This document shows positions 35,903 to 43,789 of a stretch of 64,000 nucleotides of DNA, piece by piece (within the stretch, counting starts at the first letter, position 1; each line of letters starts with the position of its first letter). The notes under the pieces are model-generated. The model saw nothing but the letters and a program-made list of their open reading frames with translations, was not told the DNA's origin and did not search any database. Location of the stretch: positions 1 through 64,000 of the forward strand of contig JABSSL010000095.1 of the NCBI GenBank assembly GCA_013214355.1. Direction: 5' to 3'. This DNA is from Saprospiraceae bacterium (GTDB taxonomy: Bacteria; Bacteroidota; Bacteroidia; Chitinophagales; Saprospiraceae). The translations under genes and the position numbers were made by a program.

Positions 35903-37023
35903 TGCATTGGAAGCTGCTGTTTTCTACCAGTCTTTGGTTTGCGGTCTCTCTCGTCTTTGCGCAATCTCCAGCTTTGACGATCGGTCAAGAGTATGCTATT
36001 GCCTCCAAAGTATTAGGAGAAGAGAGACCCTTTTGGGTATATGTACCGGAAGAAGCCGCACAACAACCCTGTCCAGTTCTGTATTTACTAGATGGAGAAT
36101 GGAATTTCCACTACACGACTGGCTTGATTCGTCAAATGATTAGCAGTGGGGATATCCCTCCTCTCTACGTAGTAGGCATAATTAATACCAATCGTAGCCG
36201 AGATCTAACTCCAGCAGGTCCGGATGGCTCCTCCAATGCCAGATTCGGGGGAGCAGAATCCTTTTTGCGATTTCTTACCGAAGAACTCCATCCATTCATT
36301 GATTCGAAATACAGTTTGCAAGCCTATAGCCTGTTGGCTGGGCATTCCTTCGGTGGACTTTTTACCATCTACAGCATGATGAAGAACCCTAGCTTTTTCC
36401 AAGGGTATATAGTCCTGAGTCCGAGCCTAGGACGCAATAATGAACAGCAGGTGCAAATCGCCAAAACACATTTCAAGCGAACAGATTTACCGAGGCAGCA
36501 GCTGTTTCTAGCGATAGGAAATGAAGGCGGATATACACAGCTAAGTTCCGAAAAGTTGAAGCGTGTATTGGAGGGAAGTCAAGGGGATAAACTGACTTGG
36601 CGGTATCGGCATTGGCCCAATGAAAATCATGTATCAGTAACCATTCCGGGGTTGCGGGCGGGGCTGCAGTATTTATTTGAAGGCTATAATTTAGAGCGAT
36701 TCCCCGCTCTAGATGATTTTTTTTTAGTGGAAAAACACCTGCAGGATTTATCGACTCGCCTGGGGTATCAAATTCCTATCCCTGAAACACAATTCCAGAA
36801 GTTTGTTACTCAATTGATTGCAGAACGAGATCTGGATTATGCATTCTTTCTATTGGGGAAGTATAAAGAAGCATTCCCCCACTCCACAAGCTTGCTCAGG
36901 TATTATGGAGATGCCCATTTGCTGAAGGGGGAGATAGAAAAAGCTAGGGAGCACTACACAAAACTATTAGAGCTAGCGCCAGAGCAGAGTGATATTCGGC
37001 AGCTCTTAGAATCCTTGAAATAA
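35902..37023 (+). CDS. Secreted esterase paralogue
   Basis: A 373-residue protein related to the gene at 33907. It has a signal peptide (FSTSLWFAVSLVFAQ), GEERPFWVYVPEE, the elbow LLAGHSFGGLFTIYSM, and a likely His in PNENHVSVTIPG. A short helical repeat region (about 295-370, HLLKGEIEKAREHYTKLLEL) replaces the longer TPR and beta tail of its paralogue. The gene pair probably arose by duplication. The start codon is embedded in a strong hairpin. Esterase activity on an unknown secreted substrate is inferred. Confidence 0.8.
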   Translation: MHWKLLFSTSLWFAVSLVFAQSPALTIGQEYAIASKVLGEERPFWVYVPEEAAQQPCPVLYLLDGEWNFHYTTGLIRQMISSGDIPPLYVVGIINTNRSRDLTPAGPDGSSNARFGGAESFLRFLTEELHPFIDSKYSLQAYSLLAGHSFGGLFTIYSMMKNPSFFQGYIVLSPSLGRNNEQQVQIAKTHFKRTDLPRQQLFLAIGNEGGYTQLSSEKLKRVLEGSQGDKLTWRYRHWPNENHVSVTIPGLRAGLQYLFEGYNLERFPALDDFFLVEKHLQDLSTRLGYQIPIPETQFQKFVTQLIAERDLDYAFFLLGKYKEAFPHSTSLLRYYGDAHLLKGEIEKAREHYTKLLELAPEQSDIRQLLESLK

Positions 37024-37086
37024 GATCACCCAAGGCTCCCTATACGCACCTGAAATTTAATACCATTGCTAAGACATCTACTACTA

Positions 37087-37190
37087 CTCATCTATCGAGG
37101 ATTTCGTCGTGATAGAGCGACTTTTACGATCAATTTACTTGACCTTTCCACCGCTTTGGCTACTAAAACCCGTTGAATGTCTTCGTGATG
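37087..37190. repeat. Imperfect palindrome
   Basis: CTACTCATC near 37095-37103 is matched by its complement GATGAGTAG near 37184-37192, with weaker pairing on both sides (TTTCGTCG, CTATC and TTTTA segments). End positions are approximate. Its ends do not clearly match the other elements in the window. It may contain the transcription end of the esterase gene. Confidence 0.4.
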
Positions 37191-37267
37191 AGTAGGAAAT
37201 GCTAAAAGCACTGCAGACTAATTACAGTTAAATCATATCAAATAACAGGCTTTATTCCTACATTGCA

Positions 37268-37472
37268 CTTAAAGTAGTGCGACAATGGACTCTCCGGCTT
37301 TTTGGCAGCAGCTTTTCTCGTTACACTTCGTTGCTCAAACCCGCAAGCTTTCGGGTTGGGTAGTTTAGGCTATCCTGCCTGGCGGCCCGACAGGTCCGCG
37401 GTTTTCGCGCCTCTTGTAACCATAAAATCTGCTATCCAAAATTGCCCGATTACTATTGTCACACTATTTAAG
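37268..37472. mobile_element. MITE-like palindromic element B
   Basis: Ends CTTAAAGTAGTGCGACAATGG (37268-37288) and the complement of 37453-37472, CTTAAATAGTGTGACAATAG, match apart from one indel and a few substitutions. Inside is a hairpin AACCCG/CGGGTT near 37355-37374 and a GC-rich stretch CCTGGCGGCCCGACAGG similar, in reverse, to one in element A. The TGACAAT core also recurs in element A. No clean target duplication was found, so the age and boundaries are uncertain. Confidence 0.55.
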
Positions 37473-37532
37473 GAAACACTACTTTGCGCTCAATCCTATC
37501 CCTTTCATTTCTCTAAAGTGCTATGATTATTT

Positions 37533-38369
37533 ATGTCTAAAGTTTTAAAAATAAGAAAAGCCCCGCGGAAAAGAAGGCGAAGAAAAAGAGATCAAAGAGC
37601 AGAAAGACGTATCGGTCAACCACGCCTGCGGGTCAGGTTAAAAGACCCTTTCGGAAAAGTCTTGGTGTTGAAAAGAGCATTGACGGGGATTATCGGCTTG
37701 GCGACCTATCCAGGGCTAGCCATTGTCAATAAAATGAAAGTAGAGGGCGCTAATCATCTCTTGCGACTTCCGAAACGAAATGTACTTTTCATATCTAATC
37801 ATCAAACTTATTACGCAGATGTCATTGCGCTATACCATATCTTCTGTAGCGTAAAATGGAAGTTCAGGAACATTAATTTCCCGCTCTATTTGCTGGTCCC
37901 GAGGGTGAATTCTTACTATATAGCCGCCGAAGAGACGATGAAGGAAAGTGGCATCTTGCCCAAACTTTTCTCCTATGCTGGAGCTGTTACAGTTAAACGC
38001 TCCTGGCGCTATAAAGGAGAAGATGTTCGTAGAGGGGCCGATTTCAAAGCCCCGGAGAAAATTGAAAAAGCGCTGGGTTTTGGATGGGTCATTACTTTCC
38101 CGCAAGGAACCACAACCCCAGAAGCTCCGGTGCAAAAAGGAGCTGCTAGTATGATTAAGGCTTTCAATCCATTAGTCGTTCCAGTAGAAATCGATGGATT
38201 TCGTAAAGCCTTTGGGAAAAAGGGGTTAAAGCTGCAGAAAAGAGGTGTTCGCCTATCTGTGAAATTCAACGAACCGATAAGGTTTGGAGAAGATGCCTCC
38301 ATCGCCGAAATTCATGAGTTTTTGGAAAACCACATTCTGGGTGGAGAAGATCAAGCCGAAAAGCCCTAG
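37533..38369 (+). CDS. PlsC-like 1-acylglycerol-3-phosphate acyltransferase
   Basis: A 278-residue acyltransferase. The N-terminus is strongly basic (KAPRKRRRRKRDQRAERR). The acyltransferase motifs are LFISNHQTYYADVIAL, FPLYLLVP, and VITFPQGTTTPEAPVQKGA in place of FPEGTRS. The catalytic motif reads His-x5-Asp rather than the canonical His-x4-Asp, and this spacing is worth noting. The family transfers acyl chains to lysophospholipid or related acceptors at the cytoplasmic face. It is convergent with the ABC exporter, 13 bases apart. Its lipid acceptor is unknown. Confidence 0.75.
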   Translation: MSKVLKIRKAPRKRRRRKRDQRAERRIGQPRLRVRLKDPFGKVLVLKRALTGIIGLATYPGLAIVNKMKVEGANHLLRLPKRNVLFISNHQTYYADVIALYHIFCSVKWKFRNINFPLYLLVPRVNSYYIAAEETMKESGILPKLFSYAGAVTVKRSWRYKGEDVRRGADFKAPEKIEKALGFGWVITFPQGTTTPEAPVQKGAASMIKAFNPLVVPVEIDGFRKAFGKKGLKLQKRGVRLSVKFNEPIRFGEDASIAEIHEFLENHILGGEDQAEKP

Positions 38370-38382
38370 TTTCAGACCTAAG

Positions 38383-40128
38383 CTAGATCCGGGCTTGATA
38401 GGTATACAGCTCGAAATAACGCCCTTCTTTTGCGATTAACTCCTCATGGTTCCCCCGCTCCACAATGTGTCCATTTTCAATAACCAAAATTTGGGAAGCT
38501 TGGCGGATAGTGCTAAGGCGGTGCGCAATTACGAAGGTCGTACGCCCCTGCATTAGCTCATTCAAACTTTTCTGGATTAGTGATTCACTCTCCGTATCTA
38601 AATTTGAGGTGGCTTCATCCAGGATAATGATCCTAGGATTAGCCAAAATAGCCCTGGCAATAGCAATCCTTTGCCGTTGTCCCCCGGATAATTTCACGCC
38701 TCGTTCACCGATAAGCGTATCCAGACCCTCTTCAAATCGATCAGTGAATTCATTCACATAGGCGGCTTCTACGGCCTTTTGTAAATCCTCCTCAGATGCA
38801 TCCGGTCGTGGAAAGAGAATATTCTCCCGAATGGTTCCTTCAAACAGAAAATCGTCCTGTAAGACCACCCCCAGATTTCTACGGAAGCTATCGAGACTCA
38901 CCTTAGAAAGATCGGTTCCGTCGATGGTGATCAATCCGCTATCTGGTGTGAGGAAGGTCGCCGCTAAGCCGGCAATAGTTGATTTTCCCGATCCCGAGGA
39001 ACCAACTAGAGCGGTCACAGAGCCTTTAGGCGCATCGAAACTGATGTTGTGCACCACTTCTTTATCTTCTATGTAGGAAAAGGAAACGTCTTCAAATTTG
39101 ATATCTCCTTTGATGTCTTCCAATTCAATAGTGCGGACAGACGCATCATCTTCAGGCTCCATATTCATGATCTCTTCTGTACGATCAAGCCCAGCAAAGG
39201 CTTCGGTCAATTGGCTGCCGATGTTACTCATTTGGACGATTGGGGCGATCATGAATCCTAGATATAAAGTGAAGGACAAGAAATCTCCGAAGGTCATGTT
39301 ACCCTGGATGATCTGATATCCACCGATGCCCATAATGCCCGTTGTAGCCATACCCAGTAGAAAGGTAGCAGAACTAGTCATGAGTGCAGTAGCAGTTAGA
39401 CTTTTCTTGATATTTTGGAAAAGGTTGTCCACCCCTTTTTCAAACGTTTTATTTTCTTGCTTTTCAGCGTTGAATCCTTTGATCACTCGGACTCCATTGA
39501 GCGTCTCTACCAGCCGCCCCGTTACCTGGGCATTAATCACTCCCCTTTCCCTAAAGATCGGTCTGATGTAGCCGAAAGCCCGCAAGGCGATGTAAGCGAA
39601 AATGCTGACGGGAACGAGTACATATAGGGTCATCATCGGACTAATTCTAATCAGTAGAATCAAAGAAACTACTGAGGTCAAGGTTCCTCCTACCAATTGG
39701 ACCAAGCCCGTACCCACCAGATTTCGTACACCTTCCACATCGGTCATGATCCTTGAAACCAGTACTCCCGATTTAGTATTATCAAAATAGCTGATAGGTA
39801 AAGAGAGCACCTTCTGTTGAACCCTAGCACGTAGTTTCGAAATCAGATATTGTGCCTCGACGCTTAATAGTTGAGTGAGCCAATAAGAGGTTAGCGATTG
39901 TATTAAGATCGCCCCCGCTACTATCATTAACAGTAGCCGTAGCATACTCATATCCTCATTTACAATTACATTATCGATCAAGTATTTACTGGCTCCAGGA
40001 AGCACTAATCCTGCCAAACGGCTTATCACGATAAGTATTAATCCTAAGAGTACCAATCTACGGCGAGGCCAAATAAATTCACGGAAAGCTTGACCTATGG
40101 TCACTTTGTTTTTCTTTTGGGTAGACAT
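38383..40128 (-). CDS. ABC exporter, fused membrane and ATPase domains (MsbA-like)
   Basis: A 581-residue half-transporter. Six transmembrane helices (about 25-310) precede the nucleotide-binding domain. That domain has Walker A VGSSGSGKST, Q-loop VLQDDFLFEG, signature KLSGGQRQRIAIARA, Walker B RIIILDEATSNLD and H-loop FVIAHRLST. This is the lipid A/multidrug exporter type and works as a homodimer. There is no N-terminal C39 peptidase domain, so it is not a leader-cleaving bacteriocin exporter. Lipid or drug export is inferred. The adjacent PlsC-like gene may fit a lipid role. Confidence 0.9.
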   Translation of the reverse strand: MSTQKKNKVTIGQAFREFIWPRRRLVLLGLILIVISRLAGLVLPGASKYLIDNVIVNEDMSMLRLLLMIVAGAILIQSLTSYWLTQLLSVEAQYLISKLRARVQQKVLSLPISYFDNTKSGVLVSRIMTDVEGVRNLVGTGLVQLVGGTLTSVVSLILLIRISPMMTLYVLVPVSIFAYIALRAFGYIRPIFRERGVINAQVTGRLVETLNGVRVIKGFNAEKQENKTFEKGVDNLFQNIKKSLTATALMTSSATFLLGMATTGIMGIGGYQIIQGNMTFGDFLSFTLYLGFMIAPIVQMSNIGSQLTEAFAGLDRTEEIMNMEPEDDASVRTIELEDIKGDIKFEDVSFSYIEDKEVVHNISFDAPKGSVTALVGSSGSGKSTIAGLAATFLTPDSGLITIDGTDLSKVSLDSFRRNLGVVLQDDFLFEGTIRENILFPRPDASEEDLQKAVEAAYVNEFTDRFEEGLDTLIGERGVKLSGGQRQRIAIARAILANPRIIILDEATSNLDTESESLIQKSLNELMQGRTTFVIAHRLSTIRQASQILVIENGHIVERGNHEELIAKEGRYFELYTYQARI

Positions 40129-40337
40129 CGTAGGTGTGAGATTTGTAGTTCAATAGGCGTACAGGGAGAGAACATTGTGATTCCGTTTAAAGTTCGCCTT
40201 GTCGATTTCTTGGGGTAAGCTATGATAGTTTTTTGTTATGTTTACAGACGTATTGGAATACAAGAAGCACTTCCGTTAAATACCTGTAAGATCAAGCAGG
40301 TTCGAAACAAAAATCATTAGATCAGAATCCCATAACA

Positions 40338-41120
40338 ATGAAATTCCTACACCAGGTCGTTCTGCCTTGCGCATTTGTCATCATTTCCACTTTCCTTCCG
40401 AGTCAGCTCGTAGCTTACCATACCGATTTAGATACCCTCTATGTCACGATTCCAGATTTGGAAGGAGAGATCGGAGATACTATTACCCTGGATTTTCAGG
40501 TTCAGAACTTTAAAGAGGTGGTTGGTGTACAGTTTGATTTTCGCTTTGATACCTCCATGATGTCCTTTGTGGGACTAGATTTCGGGGATCTGGAAGTGAT
40601 CGGATGGGGAAGCTTTGGCTTTCAGGATGTGGAGCAAGGTTCCGTCCGGTTTTCTTGGGCAGATTTCACCAATAACTCCTTTACGATGGAGGACAATAGC
40701 TATTTATTTTCCATTAAGATGGAGGTGCAGCAACCCATCTACAGCCTGCAGGGGATGGTGTCCATTTCTGAGGAAGTTATCACGGCAGAGTACATTAGTA
40801 GTAGTCTGGAGCAAGGTCACGTCAAGCTAATTGTGGACGAACTGTCTACTTCAAATGAGTTGCCTAGCATCCTTGCTTCCTTTACTGTAGCCCCGAATCC
40901 TACTATAGGAGATGCCCTGTTGAGCTTCTCCTTGATACAAAGTTCCCCCGTCACGGTTTCTATGTATAACAACCTTGGCCAAAGACTGTCCACACAGCAT
41001 TTGAGTCTGGGAGTTGGGCCGCACACGCTACCCTTGAAATTTCCTCATTCTGGCAGATATTGGTGTCAGATACGGACTCCTGAAGGTAGTCTAACCCGCC
41101 CCATCATCGTAAGGCGCTAG
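40338..41120 (+). CDS. Secreted cohesin-like protein with T9SS sorting domain
   Basis: A 260-residue protein with a signal peptide (to LVAYHT), a cohesin/dockerin-type beta sandwich (about 35-165; GDTITLDFQVQNFKEVVGVQ, then MSFVGLDFGDL), and a C-terminal type IX secretion sorting domain (about 180-260; FTVAPNPTIGDALLSF, VSMYNNLGQRL, GRYWCQIRTPEG). T9SS cargo is exported across the outer membrane and often anchored to lipopolysaccharide. A cohesin-like fold may bind carbohydrate or protein partners. It is divergent from the ABC exporter. Strong support for a Bacteroidota host. Confidence 0.85.
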   Translation: MKFLHQVVLPCAFVIISTFLPSQLVAYHTDLDTLYVTIPDLEGEIGDTITLDFQVQNFKEVVGVQFDFRFDTSMMSFVGLDFGDLEVIGWGSFGFQDVEQGSVRFSWADFTNNSFTMEDNSYLFSIKMEVQQPIYSLQGMVSISEEVITAEYISSSLEQGHVKLIVDELSTSNELPSILASFTVAPNPTIGDALLSFSLIQSSPVTVSMYNNLGQRLSTQHLSLGVGPHTLPLKFPHSGRYWCQIRTPEGSLTRPIIVRR

Positions 41121-41132
41121 GTCGAGTTAGAC

Positions 41133-41289
41133 CATGTTTAAATTTCAGTAATCGGTCTACGAATGTCCCTTTTTTGCTGACACTGCGTTGGCTAAATCGG
41201 CTTGATAACTATGGCTATCATCCACTTCAGCCGCCTTGTTTCAGCAAAAAAATGATCCTTCTCGACTCAAAGACCGAAACTTAAACATG
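41133..41289. repeat. Long imperfect hairpin element C
   Basis: Terminal repeats CATGTTTAAATTTC (41133-41146) and the complement of 41276-41289 (CATGTTTAAGTTTC) match at 13 of 14 positions. An internal perfect 11-bp pair TTTTTTGCTGA/TCAGCAAAAAA lies at 41170-41180 and 41241-41251, and TGATA/TATCA near the centre closes the stem. The whole 157 bases could fold as one hairpin. TTAGA occurs just outside each end. It lies between the T9SS gene and the LytS promoter; its ends resemble element D. Confidence 0.6.
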
Positions 41290-41301
41290 AACTTAGAAGG
41301 A

Positions 41302-41349
41302 TTCACCTGAATAAATCCTACGTTCACCTTTATTTTTAGGTGTTCACCT
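41302..41349 (+). promoter_or_regulatory. Three phased direct repeats TTCACCT before the LytS gene
   Basis: TTCACCT occurs at 41302-41308, 41323-41329 and 41343-41349, that is 21 and 20 bases apart, two helical turns each. LytTR proteins such as AgrA bind paired direct repeats of about 9 bases at this spacing. A weak -7 element TATCTTG lies at 41381-41387, so the boxes would sit upstream of a promoter, as for an activator. Binding by the LytTR regulator encoded at 42502 (autoregulation) is inferred. Confidence 0.6.
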
Positions 41350-41418
41350 GAGGAGGAAGAGCAACTACCCTCATTTGCTGTATCTTGTTGGTATCAATCC
41401 ACTAGAATTATCCACCAA

Positions 41419-42450
41419 ATGAGTGAGCTGAACTGGATCAAGAAGATGGACAAAGCTGACTGGGCTTTATTGGGTATTTACTTCTCTATAGCCTTTATGA
41501 TTACCTTCTTTGCTGAATGGTCCGAGGAAGATATTCCTTTATTTAGCGTGCAAGTTCTCCCTCTGCTACAGCATATGATCGTTAGTTATATCATTAACAT
41601 TCTAGCCGTAGTCGTGATTGTGTTTTGGGTGTTTAATTCCTTTTTTCACGATGGGAGATACTTTGAAACCTTTTTCTTTATTCTGGTCATACTAATCATA
41701 CAGTTTGGCTTTCAGGTCCTTTTGCTGCCCAGTTTTACTTATCAATTGACGGGAGACTGGCTGGGTGACATTCTCTGGGGAATGATCGACAACTTCACAG
41801 ATATGGCTCCGGTGGGGCTGTTCTTAATGGCCAAGCAATACTACTCTTCTCAGACTCGCTTCGTAGAGTTGGAACGCAACCAGAAAGATCATGAGTTGAA
41901 GCTGCTGAAGGCGCAGGTAGACCCACATTTTCTATTCAATAATCTTAATATCCTGGATATTTTAATCCAAACGGACCCCGTAAAGGCCAGTGAGTTCACC
42001 AAGCGATTATCCTCTCTGTATCGCTATATGATTCGGCATAAAAACGAAGAGTTGGTCTCACTAGAAGAAGAGTGGCGGTTCTCAGCAGATTATATTTATC
42101 TATTAGAACAGCGGTTCGAAGGTTTGTTTTTGTTTGATATTGACCTAGAGAATCCTGCTCTGCCTTTTTTCTTTATCCCGCCCGCCTCCATTCAAACCCT
42201 GCTAGAAAATGTGGTGAAGCATAACACCGCATTGCCGAATGCACCTATCCAAGTGTCCATCTATATGGAAAAGGAACTATTCTGTATTTCCAATACAGTT
42301 AAGCTCAAGCATGCTCCCAAAGATAGCATGGGAACGGGCTTAGATAGCTTGAAAAAGCGGGTGAAGTTGCTCACAGATAGAGCTTTGGTGGTCGAACCTA
42401 GCGCTGACCGTTTTATTGTCAAAATTCCTCTTTTACGAAAGGCAGACTAA
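41419..42450 (+). CDS. LytS-type sensor histidine kinase
   Basis: A 343-residue protein with four predicted membrane segments (about 14-30, 45-70, 80-105, 115-140) without an extracellular domain of note. The kinase core of PF06580 follows: LKAQVDPHFLFNNLNILDIL with the phosphoacceptor His, and the ATP-binding N-box PPASIQTLLENVVKHN. The G-rich lid is GTGLDSLKKRVKLL. It is paired with the LytTR response regulator immediately downstream. The membrane part probably senses an envelope or lipid signal. The promoter has TTCACCT direct repeats. Confidence 0.9.
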   Translation: MSELNWIKKMDKADWALLGIYFSIAFMITFFAEWSEEDIPLFSVQVLPLLQHMIVSYIINILAVVVIVFWVFNSFFHDGRYFETFFFILVILIIQFGFQVLLLPSFTYQLTGDWLGDILWGMIDNFTDMAPVGLFLMAKQYYSSQTRFVELERNQKDHELKLLKAQVDPHFLFNNLNILDILIQTDPVKASEFTKRLSSLYRYMIRHKNEELVSLEEEWRFSADYIYLLEQRFEGLFLFDIDLENPALPFFFIPPASIQTLLENVVKHNTALPNAPIQVSIYMEKELFCISNTVKLKHAPKDSMGTGLDSLKKRVKLLTDRALVVEPSADRFIVKIPLLRKAD

Positions 42451-42501
42451 GTTATGAAAGCAGTACAGCACCTTTTTCCAACCACCACTAAATATAAACT
42501 A

Positions 42502-43272
42502 ATGAACATCTTATTGCTGGAGGATGAAAAATTAGCCGCACATCAACTAATGGGCTTATTGAAAGGCTATTTTAATGAAGAGGTTCATATCCACTGGGTA
42601 CAAAGTGTACAGGAAGGCTTAGCTTATTTGCAGGGGCATCCGGATCCGGATCTCATTATTTCAGATATAGAACTCCTCGACGGTAAGGTCTTTCAACTAT
42701 ACCAAAAATACGATGTCCAAACTCCGATCATTTTTGTGACGGCCTATGACCAGTATTTATTGGATGCTTTTCAGACCAATGGCATAGCCTACCTCCTCAA
42801 ACCCTATGCACCAGAACAATTGCAGCAAGCCCTAGATAAGTATCTTAAGCTATTCAACAAGGATGCCCCGAATGTGATATCGGAAAAGGTGATTAGTCAA
42901 TTGACCCGTGCCCTGGGAAATTCAGATAAGAACTATAAACGGCGATTTGTAGTCAAGAAGAACAATGGCATCTATTTCGTACACACCAGTGAGATCAAAT
43001 ACTTCAAAGCGGATGATGATTTGGTTTTTGCTTTTGATCAAAAGGGGAATCGACATATTATCTCCTATCGGATGTCCCAGTTGGAAGAGGTTTTAGATGA
43101 AAAGGAGTTCTTTCGGATTAATCGTGGCGAAATTGTCAATGTAAATTACATCCAGAAAATGGAGGGATATTTTGGAAATCGACTGGCTATTCAAATACAG
43201 GGCGAAGAGGAGAAACTGAAAACGAGTGGTCCCAAAACTGCAGCCTTCCGGAAGTGGATGGAGCGATTATAG
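42502..43272 (+). CDS. LytTR-family response regulator
   Basis: A 256-residue protein with a receiver domain (about 1-120: MNILLLEDEKLAAHQL, phospho-Asp in LIISDIELLDGK, Thr/Lys in FVTAYDQY and LLKPYAPEQ) and a C-terminal LytTR DNA-binding domain (about 155-256: IYFVHTSEIKYFKADDDLVF, RINRGEIVNVNYIQKM). The ATG at 42502 begins the receiver fold exactly. An in-frame ATG at 42454, 3 bases after the kinase stop, would add 16 unlikely residues. It is coexpressed with the kinase and may bind the TTCACCT boxes upstream. Confidence 0.9.
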   Translation: MNILLLEDEKLAAHQLMGLLKGYFNEEVHIHWVQSVQEGLAYLQGHPDPDLIISDIELLDGKVFQLYQKYDVQTPIIFVTAYDQYLLDAFQTNGIAYLLKPYAPEQLQQALDKYLKLFNKDAPNVISEKVISQLTRALGNSDKNYKRRFVVKKNNGIYFVHTSEIKYFKADDDLVFAFDQKGNRHIISYRMSQLEEVLDEKEFFRINRGEIVNVNYIQKMEGYFGNRLAIQIQGEEEKLKTSGPKTAAFRKWMERL

Positions 43273-43386
43273 CTCGTCTCCAATTGATAATCTAGACTCA
43301 ATTAGATTGATTTTGCACATCTTTTCACCAATATTTAGGTGGACTATGCCCGAAAATGATTCTATTTTGCAGCATAACTACAGCCT

Positions 43387-43776
43387 ATGAAAATTGAACA
43401 TTTAGCCATTTGGGTCAAAGACTTAGAGGGAATGAAGGCATTTTATGAGCAGTATTTTGCAGCGAAAGCAGGGGAAAAGTATCGAAATGATAAAAAGGAC
43501 TTTGAGTCTTACTTCTTGCGTTTTGATGAAGGATCTCGTCTGGAACTTATGCAAATGCCTACGATTCCCAGTAATACCCAAGACCCATATTTACAATATA
43601 CCGGAATCATCCACTTTGCCATGTCCGTAGGGAGTAAGGAACGGGTTGACCAACTTACTGAACAGCTACGCGCAGATGGCTTTGAAGTAGTAGGAGAAGT
43701 TCGTTGGACAGGCGATGGCTATTATGAAAGTGTGGTATTGGATCCCGAAAAGAATCGGATTGAAATTACCATTTAA
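43387..43776 (+). CDS. VOC-family (glyoxalase-like) protein
   Basis: A 129-residue VOC protein of two beta-alpha-beta-beta-beta modules. It starts MKIEHLAIWVKDLEGMKAFY and ends YYESVVLDPEKNRIEITI, the style of glyoxalase/bleomycin-resistance-type proteins. Likely metal ligands are the His in motif EHLAIW, a Glu in RLELMQM, a His in GIIHFAMS and the final Glu. Fosfomycin, glyoxal or other substrates cannot be told apart. It is a single gene after the LytTR gene, with TTCACC-AATATTT-AGGTG near 43324-43341 in its upstream region. A second VOC gene is at 48.6 kb. Confidence 0.8.
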   Translation: MKIEHLAIWVKDLEGMKAFYEQYFAAKAGEKYRNDKKDFESYFLRFDEGSRLELMQMPTIPSNTQDPYLQYTGIIHFAMSVGSKERVDQLTEQLRADGFEVVGEVRWTGDGYYESVVLDPEKNRIEITI

Positions 43777-43789
43777 CTAGCGATTTCCC

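Larger units (their letters stand above)
37024..37532. other. 509-base gap with two palindromic elements
   Basis: No credible gene. The gap contains an imperfect palindrome at about 37087-37190 and element B at 37268-37472. A frame at 37302-37526 lies inside element B and is not believed. Promoter signals for the PlsC-like gene at 37533 are not clear. Confidence 0.5.

Noticed and set aside
37302-37526. Short frame inside element B
   Set aside because: Contained in a palindromic repeat and unlike any protein.
43324-43341. TTCACC and AGGTG words before the VOC gene as a firm LytTR site
   Set aside because: They are inverted and not in the 20-21 base direct-repeat layout, so they are mentioned only as a possibility.
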